DNA of 18,528 nt from Bacillota bacterium (GTDB lineage Bacteria > Bacillota > Bacilli > Lactobacillales > Streptococcaceae), in contig JAJXWC010000023.1 in assembly GCA_021781855.1 (NCBI GenBank), positions 1 to 18,528 of the forward strand, given 5' to 3'. A program made the translations under genes and the position numbers. Below, in pieces: positions 7,336-15,323 of the stretch. Numbering within the stretch: the first letter of the stretch is position 1; each line of letters opens with the position of its first letter. Under the pieces are notes generated by a model that saw only the letters and a program-made list of their open reading frames with translations, had not been told where the DNA came from and ran no database searches.

Positions 7336-8523
7336 TTACTTCAAACGCTCAACATCACGAGTAATCACAAGTTCCTCGTCAGTTGGAATGACAAAAACTT
7401 TGACCCGAGAATCATTTGTTGAGATTTCAGTTGTGCCGTAAGTATTATTTGCTTCCTTGTCAAGTTTGATACCAAACCAATCAAGCCCTTCGAGAACAGC
7501 TTCACGCATATATTCAGCGTTTTCACCGATACCCGCGGTAAATACAATCGCATCTGCACCATTCATGACTGCAAGATATTGCCCGATAAATTTTTTGATG
7601 CGGTCACAGTACATTTCAAATGCCAAAATTGCTTTAGCATCGCCAGCCTTGCGTGCGTCACGAATATCACGCATATCAGATGAAATCTCAGAAATTCCCG
7701 TCAAACCAGATTGTTTGTTAAACATATTAATTGCATCTTGTGCATCTTTTAGCTCAGGGTCGCGCTCAATGATAAATGGAATAAGAGAAGGGTCAAGCTC
7801 ACCAGAACGCGTCCCCATCATGATTCCGCCAAGCGGTGTGAAGCCCATTGAGGTATCAACAGATTTTCCACCTTCAACAGCCGTAATTGAAGCACCATTT
7901 CCGATGTGACAAGTAATAATTTTTGTATCTTTGATGTCTTTGCCAAGCAATTTCGCAGCTTCTTGAGAAACATACATGTGAGAAGTGCCGTGAGCTCCGT
8001 ATTTGCGGACTTTGAACTCATCATAATATTTATTTGGAACTGGGTAGCGGTAAGCTTTTGCTGGCATTGTTGTGTGGAATGCTGTATCAAAAACAGCAAC
8101 ACCGACAGCATCAGGCAAAACAGCTTCAAAAGCGCGCATACAAGCTGCTTCAGCAGGATTGTGCAATGGCGCATAAGGCGCCAAATCTTCAACTTGCTTA
8201 ACCACTTCGGCTGTCAAACGTGTAGATTCTTTGAATAATTCTCCACCAGCAACTACACGGTGTCCAATACCAGTAATTTCAGCAAACTCTTTGATAATAT
8301 TCAAACGCTGCATATCTTCAAGCACCATTTTAACGGCTTGAGTGTGGTCAACAATGTCCAAAATTTGTTCGTATTTTTCACCGTTAAATTTGGTTGTAAA
8401 AATCGAATCTTTAAGTCCGATACGCTCAACCAAACCTTTAGCAATAACTTCTTCTTCGGGCATTTCGTAAAGCTGCCATTTAAGTGATGATGAACCTGCA
8501 TTGACTGCGAGTGTTTTTGTCAT
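7336..8523 (-). CDS. ackA1: Acetate kinase (first gene in the tandem)
   Basis: Full-length 395-aa acetate kinase making ATP and acetate from acetyl phosphate. Motifs mirror the downstream copy: VNAGSSSLKW, GHRVVAGGE, VFDTAFH, CHIGNGASITA, MGTRSGELD, FTAGIGEN and PTDEELVITRD. AAGGAC stands eight bases before the ATG. It has its own extended -10 promoter upstream and a terminator downstream. It follows a YtxK-like methyltransferase, the same order seen after the comG operon in streptococci and lactococci. The two kinases are clearly paralogous along their whole length. Confidence 0.96.
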   Translation of the reverse strand: MTKTLAVNAGSSSLKWQLYEMPEEEVIAKGLVERIGLKDSIFTTKFNGEKYEQILDIVDHTQAVKMVLEDMQRLNIIKEFAEITGIGHRVVAGGELFKESTRLTAEVVKQVEDLAPYAPLHNPAEAACMRAFEAVLPDAVGVAVFDTAFHTTMPAKAYRYPVPNKYYDEFKVRKYGAHGTSHMYVSQEAAKLLGKDIKDTKIITCHIGNGASITAVEGGKSVDTSMGFTPLGGIMMGTRSGELDPSLIPFIIERDPELKDAQDAINMFNKQSGLTGISEISSDMRDIRDARKAGDAKAILAFEMYCDRIKKFIGQYLAVMNGADAIVFTAGIGENAEYMREAVLEGLDWFGIKLDKEANNTYGTTEISTNDSRVKVFVIPTDEELVITRDVERLK

Positions 8524-8558
8524 TTTATCTAGTCCTTCTTATCTAATAATTCCTTTAA

Positions 8559-8567
8559 ATTATATCA
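8559..8567 (-). promoter_or_regulatory. ackA1 promoter (extended -10)
   Basis: Minus-strand TGATATAAT about 36 bases before the ackA1 ATG. The -35 region is poor. A TTTGACAAAGTTGTCAAA palindrome (8630-8647) lies upstream, just after the methyltransferase stop; it has no T-run. No clear catabolite-responsive element was seen. Confidence 0.65.
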
Positions 8568-8648
8568 CATTTTCCGCTCCGAGTGTTTCGGGAAATTGTG
8601 TTTTGCTGTAGGAATTTTTCACAAAGTGGTTTGACAAAGTTGTCAAAT

Positions 8649-9572
8649 TCACAAAACACAATTTTCCTTAAATTCACTCATAAATTCTTGCAAAATTTCG
8701 CGGTCTGACAGACTTGTCAACGGATAAACAAATGTCGGCTGCTCTGATTTACCTTTTGACAGCACATAAATTGCTTTTGCATCGTGCTTAAAGAGTTTTT
8801 CGGGAAGTGTGATTACCGCAGACACACGCGCTTCCTGTTTCAACCAATTTTTCAAAAGCGGTGCTTGGCTACTTGTAAGTAAATCATCTGGTGCCAGAAA
8901 AATCGCAAAGCCATCCGCTTTCAAATATTTGAAAGCTTGCTCAATCAGCAAATGATGCGCAAATGTATGCCCTTCAGGGTTAACAACAGCAAAATTTTTC
9001 GCTAATACATCATCAGGATAAAAACCAATCGGCAAGTCTGAAACAACTACATCCACAGGAGCTACCAAACGTGCTTGAACCGCATCAGCTTGCATAAACA
9101 CAGGTGCTGTACCAATGATTTCCGCCATTGAAGCCGCCAAATCCAATAGCAAATCATCCACTTCAAACCCGACATAATCCACCTTCTTTGACAAATTGGT
9201 CAAAAGTATCTCCGCCAAATTTCCCGTTCCTGAGCCAAATTCTAATAAGCGAATCAGTGGCTTTTCTGTCAAACATTCAATCATGAATTGAAAAATTACT
9301 GCAATCGAATCTGGTGTGAACGCATGATTTGGCTGCAAAGGTGCTACTTGTGAGCCTTTGAGTAAAACAAATTGGAACAACTTTTGCCACTCATTTTTTG
9401 TCAGACTTAACTTGTGCAGTTCCCGATTATTTCCTGTCAAGTTTTCTTCATCTAAAAACTGAGCATTTTGCTCTACAAAAGCATCATAAAAATCGGTATC
9501 CAATTTTTCCTGAATTGCTTCAATATTTGCAGTCACAAGCCCAAAGGCCTGCTCAATTTTTTCCATATTCAT
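8649..9572 (-). CDS. Class I SAM-dependent methyltransferase, YtxK-like
   Basis: A 307-aa protein resembling YtxK, an N6-adenine-type methyltransferase-like protein of unknown substrate found next to ackA. A helical N-terminal region is followed by the SAM-binding motif LEFGSGTGNLAE, an acidic motif II region (VGFEVDDLLLDLA), and SDLPIGFYP in the position of the NPPY-type catalytic motif. The family usually shows DLPVGYYP there, so it matches YtxK rather than a DNA methylase. AAGGAA precedes the ATG at a usable distance; a second Met at codon 3 is an alternative. It probably ends its own transcript before the ackA1 promoter. Confidence 0.85.
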   Translation of the reverse strand: MNMEKIEQAFGLVTANIEAIQEKLDTDFYDAFVEQNAQFLDEENLTGNNRELHKLSLTKNEWQKLFQFVLLKGSQVAPLQPNHAFTPDSIAVIFQFMIECLTEKPLIRLLEFGSGTGNLAEILLTNLSKKVDYVGFEVDDLLLDLAASMAEIIGTAPVFMQADAVQARLVAPVDVVVSDLPIGFYPDDVLAKNFAVVNPEGHTFAHHLLIEQAFKYLKADGFAIFLAPDDLLTSSQAPLLKNWLKQEARVSAVITLPEKLFKHDAKAIYVLSKGKSEQPTFVYPLTSLSDREILQEFMSEFKENCVL

Positions 9573-9602
9573 CTCAATTTCCTTCCATAAACGAAAAGAG
9601 AA

Positions 9603-9618
9603 CTGTCAAAATTGACAG
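9603..9618. terminator. Hairpin at the end of the DUF3165-like gene
   Basis: Perfect CTGTCAAAATTGACAG-type hairpin touching the stop codon, followed on the minus strand by TTCTCTTTTCG. The T-run is broken, so this is a modest terminator. Confidence 0.5.
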
Positions 9619-9619
9619 C

Positions 9620-9883
9620 TCATTTTCTTCTATTTCTCCGACGTGAACGGTCATTTAGCTGACCAACCTCAATCCAAGCCTTCACTGTCACTCCAATTCC
9701 CGCAAGAATAATCAAAAGTTCCAAAATCAGCGATTGATTGGTCACTGCCTGTGAAATCGCAATCGCCAAAATCAGCACACCAACACCAGAAAACACAAAT
9801 ACATCCATGCTCCGCCGAATATCCCGCGGCATCAAAAAAATATAAACCAAAGCAAGTAAAATCAAAATAATAAGCTGAATCAT
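9620..9883 (-). CDS. DUF3165-like small membrane protein
   Basis: An 87-aa membrane protein with three predicted helices (about residues 2-18, 27-46 and 52-68) and a very basic tail ending RSRRRNRRK. The helix-loop-helix layout and its place directly after typA match the DUF3165 proteins of streptococci and lactococci, whose role is unknown. GGAGGAAGT stands directly before the ATG. It lies 60 bases after typA without an evident terminator between, so it is likely cotranscribed. Confidence 0.7.
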   Translation of the reverse strand: MIQLIILILLALVYIFLMPRDIRRSMDVFVFSGVGVLILAIAISQAVTNQSLILELLIILAGIGVTVKAWIEVGQLNDRSRRRNRRK

Positions 9884-9943
9884 ACTTCCTCCTCACACTT
9901 TTGTATTGTTCTCCGTAATCTGTACTGACAAAAATCCAGCGAC

Positions 9944-11809
9944 TTATTCAGCGTCCAACTCTGCCTGTTTCTTCTTCTTCGCTGTTTTTTCACGCAGCGC
10001 TTTGTTCAATTCCTGCTTGCGCAAACGGATAGAAACAGGTGTTACTTCCATGTATTCATCGTCGTTCAAGAATTCTAAAGATTCTTCTAGCGTCAAGATT
10101 TTTGGTGTGTTCAATACTGAAGTAGAATCTTTGTTCGCAGAACGCACATTCGTCTGTTGTTTTGCTTTGGTAATATTTACAGTGATATCATTTTCACGTG
10201 AATTTTGTCCGACAATCATGCCCTCATAAACTTCAGTTCCAGGATTAACAAACAACAAACCACGTTCTTGCACATAACCCATTGCATAGGCAGTAACAGT
10301 GCCAGTATCTACCGAAATCAAAGCTCCACGATTACGACCACCGATATTTACACCCTTAATCAAAGGTTTGTACTGGTCAAATGTATGGTTCATAATCCCA
10401 TAACCACGCGTCATTGACATAAAGTCTGTTGTAAATCCAAGCAAACCGCGTGCAGGCACAAGAAAGACAAGACGGACTTGACCATTTCCTTCATTAATCA
10501 TATCCAACATATCGCCCTTACGCTCAGACAAAGCTTGGATGATTGAGCCCTGATATTCTTCAGGTGTATCAATCTGCACACGTTCAAATGGTTCGCAGTC
10601 CACACCATCAATCGTCTTCACAATAACTTCAGGACGAGAAACCTGCAATTCAAAACCTTCACGACGCATTGTCTCAATCAAAATTGACAAATGCAACTCG
10701 CCACGACCAGAAACCACCCATTTATCAGGAGATTCCGTGTTTTCAACCCGTAAAGAAACGTCCGTCTGCAATTCTTGGTTCAAACGTTCCTCAACCTTAC
10801 GTGAGGTCACAAATTTACCTTCACGACCAGCAAATGGTGAATTATTCACAAGGAATGTCATCTTCAAAGTAGGTTCATCAATATGCAAAAGTGGCAATGG
10901 TTCAACATGGTCTGCAGGCGTTACCGTTTCGCCAACGAAAATATCGTCCATTCCAGAAACTGCAATCAAATCACCAGCCTTTGCTTCCGTAATTTCTTCA
11001 CGAGAAAGTCCGAAGAAACCGAACATTTTTGTTACACGGAAATTCTTTGTTGTTCCATCCAATTTCGACAAAGTAACATTGTCACCGACCTTAATCTTAC
11101 CACGGAAAACACGACCAATCCCGATACGACCGACAAATTCATTATAATCCAGCAAAGAAACTTGGAACTGCAAAGGCTCATCGCTATTGTCCACAGGTGC
11201 AGGAATATGCTCCAAAATCGTGTCAAACACAAAATTCATCGTATGTTCTTGCTCAGCAGGGTCATCAGATAAGCTTGAAGTCCCATTGATTGCTGAAGTA
11301 TAAACAACAGGGAATTCCAGTTGGTCTTCTTCAGCACCTAACTCGATAAACAAGTCCAAAACTTCATCCACAACTTCTTCAGGGCGAGCTGATGGCTTAT
11401 CAATTTTATTAACCACAACGATTGGAGTCAAATGTTGCTCCAAAGCTTTTTTCAGTACAAAACGTGTTTGCGGCATTGTTCCTTCATAGGCATCTACCAC
11501 CAAAACAACTCCATCCACCATTTTCATAATCCGCTCAACTTCACCACCGAAGTCCGCGTGTCCAGGTGTATCAAGGATATTAATACGATGATTATTATAT
11601 TCCACCGCTGTATTTTTTGCCAAAATCGTGATACCACGCTCTTGTTCCAACGCATTCGAGTCCATTGCCCGCTCAGCCAAATGTTCACGTGCTCCCAAAG
11701 TGTGAGACTGTTTCAAAAGCTCATCCACCAATGTTGTTTTACCATGGTCAACGTGGGCAATAATAGCGATATTCCGAATATCTTCGCGTAAATTAGTCAA
11801 TTTTATCAT
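9944..11809 (-). CDS. typA: Translational GTPase TypA/BipA
   Basis: Ribosome-binding GTPase related to EF-G and LepA, involved in stress and cold adaptation and 50S assembly. At 621 aa it is close to the family length. G1 AHVDHGKTTLVDELL is near the N-terminus, followed by the switch II DTPGHADFGGEVE, the G4 NKIDKPSARP, and the TypA-specific C-terminal region (NIGGRNRGALISVDTG). The ATG at 11809 (MIKLTNLREDIRNIAIIAHV) is chosen because homologues start here. The frame is open 58 codons further, but that extension runs through a terminator and the promoter. The ribosome binding site is weak. Confidence 0.96.
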   Translation of the reverse strand: MIKLTNLREDIRNIAIIAHVDHGKTTLVDELLKQSHTLGAREHLAERAMDSNALEQERGITILAKNTAVEYNNHRINILDTPGHADFGGEVERIMKMVDGVVLVVDAYEGTMPQTRFVLKKALEQHLTPIVVVNKIDKPSARPEEVVDEVLDLFIELGAEEDQLEFPVVYTSAINGTSSLSDDPAEQEHTMNFVFDTILEHIPAPVDNSDEPLQFQVSLLDYNEFVGRIGIGRVFRGKIKVGDNVTLSKLDGTTKNFRVTKMFGFFGLSREEITEAKAGDLIAVSGMDDIFVGETVTPADHVEPLPLLHIDEPTLKMTFLVNNSPFAGREGKFVTSRKVEERLNQELQTDVSLRVENTESPDKWVVSGRGELHLSILIETMRREGFELQVSRPEVIVKTIDGVDCEPFERVQIDTPEEYQGSIIQALSERKGDMLDMINEGNGQVRLVFLVPARGLLGFTTDFMSMTRGYGIMNHTFDQYKPLIKGVNIGGRNRGALISVDTGTVTAYAMGYVQERGLLFVNPGTEVYEGMIVGQNSRENDITVNITKAKQQTNVRSANKDSTSVLNTPKILTLEESLEFLNDDEYMEVTPVSIRLRKQELNKALREKTAKKKKQAELDAE

Positions 11810-11837
11810 ACCTATTTCTTTATAATATATCGAATAC

Positions 11838-11846
11838 ATTATATCA
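11838..11846 (-). promoter_or_regulatory. typA promoter (extended -10)
   Basis: Minus-strand TGATATAAT with a weak TTTCAC -35 about 17 bases upstream. It lies about 30 bases before the typA ATG and downstream of the terminator at 11894-11918. Confidence 0.7.
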
Positions 11847-11893
11847 CACTTTTCCGAAACGTGAAAATGTATGTGTTTACAAGGTCCATCGGC

Positions 11894-11918
11894 AAAAAAA
11901 TCTGCCATTGCTGGCAGA
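11894..11918 (-). terminator. Terminator between the accessory locus and typA
   Basis: Minus-strand stem TCTGCCA / TGGCAGA with a GCAA tetraloop followed by seven T. It insulates typA from the upstream cassette 2. Confidence 0.92.
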
Positions 11919-11989
11919 AATAAGAGGAAACTTACTAAAAATAAAAAGTACATTTCTATTCCATCGTTACACGACTTCATCAAAATTTA

Positions 11990-12125
11990 TAACTAAATTT
12001 AGCCTAACAAGTGCTGGTTTCGTTCTACTCCCGTAGGAGCTGGTCGCTTAGAGCGAATAGCAGCGAAGATGGGCAAGGTGGTCTGATATCGCAGATGTCA
12101 GGTTGTACCCTAACCCTTACTGATG
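11990..12125. repeat. Repeat-like intergenic sequence at the edge of the accessory locus
   Basis: The gene-free stretch 11919-12198 holds repeat-like sequence. TAAATTTAGCCTAACAAGTGCT (11995-12015) is the inverted match of AGCACTTGCTTGGCTAAATTTA at 7298-7319. It is followed by several small hairpins (CTCCCGTAGGAG near 12029-12040, and others). TTAGAGCGAATAG resembles TTTAGAGCAAATAG in the pyrH-frr spacer. No credible gene is seen, apart from a 20-codon frame just after the permease stop discussed under findings. Confidence 0.45.
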
Positions 12126-12198
12126 AAGTAATCACTTCAATCCATTTTTTTCAACTGCTTTAAAAATTGAGTACGCCAATCATCATTTTTTACTTTCA

Positions 12199-13299
12199 CT
12201 ATTTAATTTTTCTAAAATGGAGTTTTCTAAAATGTATGATTGATAGTCCTATGAACACTAATGATAAGGCAAAAAGATAAAACAATCCGATAATTAAGGC
12301 GTGTGCTGGAAGATAAGAAGTTTTTTGCAAAAGCTCAACTGGGTCAAAATAAGCCATTGGTAAAAATTTACGTAATCCTTGCATAAAACCTTGATTTTCA
12401 ATCATGTTGTAGCCTAAAATGATTATCGCAAAGCTTCCAATAACAAGCAACGAACGTTTCAGCAGAAATGAAAGATAAATACCACAAGCTATGATAAAAG
12501 CGATAAGCAAAAATCCCCACAAAAGATAAATACCATCTATTTTCCAGTTCTCAACAAGCAATAGTCCATTAATTCCACTTGGATAATTCAATGCACCAAA
12601 GCCATTTAACAGTCCGACACTAATAATATAGAGTAAAAAAGCAAGCAAATACCATATTCCAACTATAAAAAAATTAGTGATGAAGGTTGTCAGAACAATA
12701 TTTTTTCCGTTAAATGTTGGGGTCTTGTAAAGCTTCATACTATCTGATTCAAAATCAGAGGCGAACGAAATTCCTCCCATGAGCATAAAAACAAGACAGA
12801 AAAGACTGCTAAAAATAAGTGGAGTAAAAATTTCATGCGTAATTCCAAAAGCATGGAGTTGAGCTCCGCTATAATTTTCAAAGTTAAGATGGCGATTAAT
12901 GACCGTTCGAATATATGCATTTTCGTTCTTTATATCTGCAACATTTACTTGGTCATTTTTCAGACTAAGCTTATTTATTTCGAGCTGAATCTGGTAATAG
13001 TGGTTAACATTTTTCTGCTCAAGCGCCGTTTTTTGTCCGTTAAGAAGATTTAAATTTGTTTCAATATCGCTAATAACACTTTTGGGTGCTGTTTTATCTC
13101 CTTTAATTCCTTTCAGACTTTGACTTGTCATTGAGATACTCTGATTAAGATACCCCTCTAGTGACTTTGGTGTATTTGATGACTTTAAAGAAGCCGAATA
13201 AACGACCAGAGCAACAAGTAAGAGGGTTGCTATTAAAAATAAAATTTTATTTTTTCGATTTCTGGAAATCCTTTTCAGTTCAAATTTGAAGTATTTCAT
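12199..13299 (-). CDS. ABC transporter permease of cassette 2
   Basis: A 366-aa membrane protein: one N-terminal helix (about 18-37), a long outward-facing domain (about 40-155, helical, with NVNHYYQIQ and NRHLNFE), then five helices (about 158-180, 200-230, 258-280, 282-300 and 334-356). The layout fits ABC-2-type permeases that pair with a separate ATPase. It is clearly homologous to the permease at 15324-16511, sharing NRHLNFE, HAFG, NGFG-NYP and LGY-MIEN. It starts four bases after the ATPase stop behind GGAGG, so the two are cotranscribed. Likely exports, or confers resistance to, the peptide encoded upstream; this is inference. Confidence 0.85.
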   Translation of the reverse strand: MKYFKFELKRISRNRKNKILFLIATLLLVALVVYSASLKSSNTPKSLEGYLNQSISMTSQSLKGIKGDKTAPKSVISDIETNLNLLNGQKTALEQKNVNHYYQIQLEINKLSLKNDQVNVADIKNENAYIRTVINRHLNFENYSGAQLHAFGITHEIFTPLIFSSLFCLVFMLMGGISFASDFESDSMKLYKTPTFNGKNIVLTTFITNFFIVGIWYLLAFLLYIISVGLLNGFGALNYPSGINGLLLVENWKIDGIYLLWGFLLIAFIIACGIYLSFLLKRSLLVIGSFAIIILGYNMIENQGFMQGLRKFLPMAYFDPVELLQKTSYLPAHALIIGLFYLFALSLVFIGLSIIHFRKLHFRKIK

Positions 13300-13303
13300 A
13301 AAA

Positions 13304-13903
13304 TCATCCTCCCAAAATTCTATTTTCTATGCTTGAAAAATCAACAATAGGCTCAATCCCCTCCCCCAAGAAAAAACTTTTATCACAATGTTTTTTAATA
13401 TCTTCCAAGTAATGAGAGGTTAATAATACTATTTTTTCCAACTTTTCTTCTTCAAGCTGCTCACAGAAAATCATTTGATGCTTAATATCTAACCCACTAT
13501 GAATTTCATCAAGAATAACAATTTCCGAATTTACCGCTAATGAAAGAATGATAGCAAATTGCTGCAACATTCCAAGCGAATATTTACCAATCCTTTTATT
13601 AAGAAAGCTCTCCGCCTCAAATTTTTCTGCTAAATGTTGTGCCTTAGCATACTCATCTGCTGATAGAATTTTAAAATAATCCATTCCTTTCAAATTTTTG
13701 TCGAAGCCGTTGAGATTGGACAAATACATCACATTTTCAGCAAAGACATTCGCATCTTCTACTAAAATTTCTTGATTTAAGATGCTGAAAAAAGTGGATT
13801 TACCCGCACCATTTTGACCGATGAAGCCATAAAGTCCAGTATCAAGAATTCCAAAATTTTTAATATGATATTCTAAAAAATTTAATCGCTCAATTTTCAG
13901 CAT
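13304..13903 (-). CDS. ABC transporter ATPase of cassette 2
   Basis: A 199-aa cytoplasmic ATPase, short for the ABC superfamily. Walker A GFIGQNGAGKST is near the N-terminus, the signature is the degenerate YSLGMLQQF, Walker B is IVILDEIHSGLD, and the H-loop is LLTSHYLEDI. The ATG at 13903 has GAGG six bases upstream; the frame extends further up over the peptide gene but without a site. It lies 10 bases after the peptide stop, so peptide, ATPase and permease form one transcript. It is a paralogue of the ATPase at 14705-15322. Confidence 0.88.
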   Translation of the reverse strand: MLKIERLNFLEYHIKNFGILDTGLYGFIGQNGAGKSTFFSILNQEILVEDANVFAENVMYLSNLNGFDKNLKGMDYFKILSADEYAKAQHLAEKFEAESFLNKRIGKYSLGMLQQFAIILSLAVNSEIVILDEIHSGLDIKHQMIFCEQLEEEKLEKIVLLTSHYLEDIKKHCDKSFFLGEGIEPIVDFSSIENRILGG

Positions 13904-13913
13904 CTTCCACCTC

Positions 13914-14219
13914 TTACCAAGTCCGATATTTGTATGTAACAGTGACGTATTTGACCAATCCACTATAAGAAACTTGTGCAGAGGTTAAACCATTAAAAGC
14001 ATAGCCGTGTTGAAAGCTTAGATTCTCGTAGCCATAAGATGTGCTAATCAAGCTATTGTTACCGTCAATATTCCAAAATTCATTCGTTTGACTAAGAATC
14101 ACGGTATTAACGAGCGAAGCTTTCGCATCTTGCGGTGGAATTAACGCAACGATTCCAAAAGCGCCTAAAGCCATCAAAGGTAACAAGAATTTTTTTGAAC
14201 AGTAATTTGATTTAATCAT
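13914..14219 (-). CDS. Sec-exported peptide of cassette 2, bacteriocin-like
   Basis: A 101-aa precursor. A basic start (MIKSNYCSKK), a hydrophobic core (FLLPLMALGAFGIVAL) and an AKA cleavage site give a signal peptide of about 34 aa. The predicted mature part is 67 aa, starting SLVNTVILSQ, with no Cys, rich in Tyr, Ser and Asn, containing SFQHGYAF, and ending YKYRTW. GGAGG is eight bases before the ATG. Size, Sec export, lack of Cys, the QHGY string and an aromatic C-terminus resemble lactococcin 972 (mature 66 aa, WQHGYG near its N-terminus, ending in Trp). The resemblance is weak and the motif sits in a different place, so this is inference. It could also be a signalling or cell-surface peptide. 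Confidence 0.75.
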   Translation of the reverse strand: MIKSNYCSKKFLLPLMALGAFGIVALIPPQDAKASLVNTVILSQTNEFWNIDGNNSLISTSYGYENLSFQHGYAFNGLTSAQVSYSGLVKYVTVTYKYRTW

Positions 14220-14244
14220 TTTTTTATCCTCCAATTTAGTAATT

Positions 14245-14319
14245 TGTGCTATACTGAAGTAGCACATTCTTAGTGCAACCGTACCGAAAGCTGACTCGAA
14301 AACACTTTCGGTGCTTTTT
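14245..14319. promoter_or_regulatory. Duplicated control element, copy B (palindrome, divergent promoters, hairpin)
   Basis: Next to the cassette 2 peptide gene. Palindrome GTGCTA-N8-TAGCAC at 14246-14265. Toward the peptide (minus): TTGCAC (14278-14273), 19-base spacer, TATAGC (14253-14248), about 30 bases before the ATG. On the plus strand: extended -10 TGCTATACT (14247-14255), then hairpin GTACCGAAAG / CTTTCGGTGC (14281-14290, 14305-14314) with a 14-nt loop and a T-run, an intrinsic terminator in that direction. Every part is matched at 16900-16977. Confidence 0.65.
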
Positions 14320-14324
14320 ATTTT

Positions 14325-14381
14325 GCTACACTCAGCAGCTTGCGAAATTTGCCATTGGTCTGTACCTCGTGTTATCTTTCT
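14325..14381. repeat. 57-bp block conserved upstream of both peptide genes, copy B
   Basis: Identical at 50 of 57 positions to 16980-17036. It begins GCTACACTCAGCAGCTTGCG and ends GTTATCTTTCT, and it lies outside the hairpin relative to the peptide gene. It contains no gene with a ribosome binding site. The CTCAGCAG start resembles the ends of the intergenic repeats at 4.7 and 7.1 kb. Confidence 0.8.
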
Positions 14382-14445
14382 TCATCTATAATTTCGTACT
14401 TCTTCGATAATTCTATTCTATCACTGATTTTTTGTTAGATACGTT

Positions 14446-14471
14446 TTTTTCGAAATATCGAAAAATTTTTT
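14446..14471 (+). terminator. AT-rich plus-strand terminator
   Basis: Stem TTTTTCGA / TCGAAAAA with an AATA loop, followed by six T on the plus strand. No plus-strand gene precedes it; it could stop read-through of the predicted plus-strand RNA, or act as a weak stop for the 50-aa gene on the other strand. Confidence 0.5.
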
Positions 14472-14492
14472 AACCACTAATTATTCATATTG

Positions 14493-14645
14493 CTAAGTCT
14501 TTGACCTCTTTTCTTTTAATTTTTTATATTCTTTACTGACATCAATCCAAATCTTATTTTCTTCACGATTGAATTGATTCTGTAGTTGTTCAATTTCTGT
14601 AAAAAATTCATTTTTTGGCGCTGGTACTGGTACGATTGCTGCCAT
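14493..14645 (-). CDS. Small 50-aa helical protein at the end of cassette 1
   Basis: A 50-codon gene with a strong AAAGGAG ribosome binding site seven bases before the ATG. The product starts MAAIVPVPAPKNEFFTEIEQ and continues as a highly charged, Lys/Glu-rich helix ending KKLKEKRSKT, with no signal or membrane segment. The codon pattern and ribosome binding site support a real gene. It lies 59 bases after the cassette 1 ATPase. An 8-bp inverted repeat (14646-14653 and 14686-14693) can pair across its translation start. I do not recognise the family; its position fits a small immunity or accessory protein, but nothing in the sequence shows that. Confidence 0.65.
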   Translation of the reverse strand: MAAIVPVPAPKNEFFTEIEQLQNQFNREENKIWIDVSKEYKKLKEKRSKT

Positions 14646-14704
14646 AGCTCGCTCCTTTCTACTGCTCAACGAACGGCTAACAACAAGCGAGCTTGACTTT
14701 CATG

Positions 14705-15322
14705 TTAGAAAAACACGTCCATATAGCCAATTACTTTTGCTGCTGCTTCAAAATCCGTTACCAAGCTCAGTCCGTTTTCTGAAAGCAGATAAGTTTCATC
14801 ACAAAAATGCTCAATTTCTTTCAGATTATGCGAGGTCAAAAGAACGATTTTATCCTGTGCAACTTTCTTTACTTCTTCATAAACCTTGGCTTTCTTTGAA
14901 ATGTCAAGCCCGCTGAATAATTCGTCAATAATTAAGATTTCGCAATCAATCGAAAAACACAAAATCGTCGCAAAAAGCTCTTTCATGCCGAGCGAAAACT
15001 TGCCGATTCGCTTTTTTTCAAATTTATCGGCTTCAAAAATTTTTAGAAGCTGCTCTGCTTTTTCTCGTTCATTCGGCTTCAAAATATTGAAATAATCCTT
15101 CATTTTGAGATTCCCGTCAAAGCTTTCGACATCTGGCAGATAAGCCACTCGCCCAGTCTCGACTTTGCCTTGTGATATGGCGATTTCGCCCGATAGGATT
15201 GAAAACAAAGTGCTTTTCCCGATACCATTGCGCCCGATGAGGCCGTAAAGTCCGTTTTGAGCAAGTTCAAAGTCAAACGTTGCGATATCTGGGACTTTCA
15301 AATCAGTTATTTTCAAGGTCAC
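14705..15322 (-). CDS. ABC transporter ATPase of cassette 1
   Basis: A 205-aa ABC ATPase. Walker A GRNGIGKST (30-38), degenerate signature KFSLGM (about 108-113), Walker B ILIIDELFSGLD, and H-loop LLTSHNLKEI. The start is taken as GTG at 15322, because GGAGG stands seven bases upstream and the homologous domain begins there. A longer frame reaching into the permease gene lacks such a site. It begins one base after the permease stop, so the two are translationally coupled. The protein is short, without regulatory tail. It is the paralogue of the ATPase at 13304-13903, and pairs with the permease just upstream. Confidence 0.88.
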   Translation of the reverse strand: MTLKITDLKVPDIATFDFELAQNGLYGLIGRNGIGKSTLFSILSGEIAISQGKVETGRVAYLPDVESFDGNLKMKDYFNILKPNEREKAEQLLKIFEADKFEKKRIGKFSLGMKELFATILCFSIDCEILIIDELFSGLDISKKAKVYEEVKKVAQDKIVLLTSHNLKEIEHFCDETYLLSENGLSLVTDFEAAAKVIGYMDVFF

Positions 15323-15323
15323 G

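Noticed and set aside
11810..11983. N-terminal extension of TypA with a signal-like hydrophobic stretch (MYFLFLVSFLLFLPAM)
   Set aside because: The stretch is encoded by the terminator at 11894-11918 and its flanks; TypA homologues start at 11809, and a promoter lies between.
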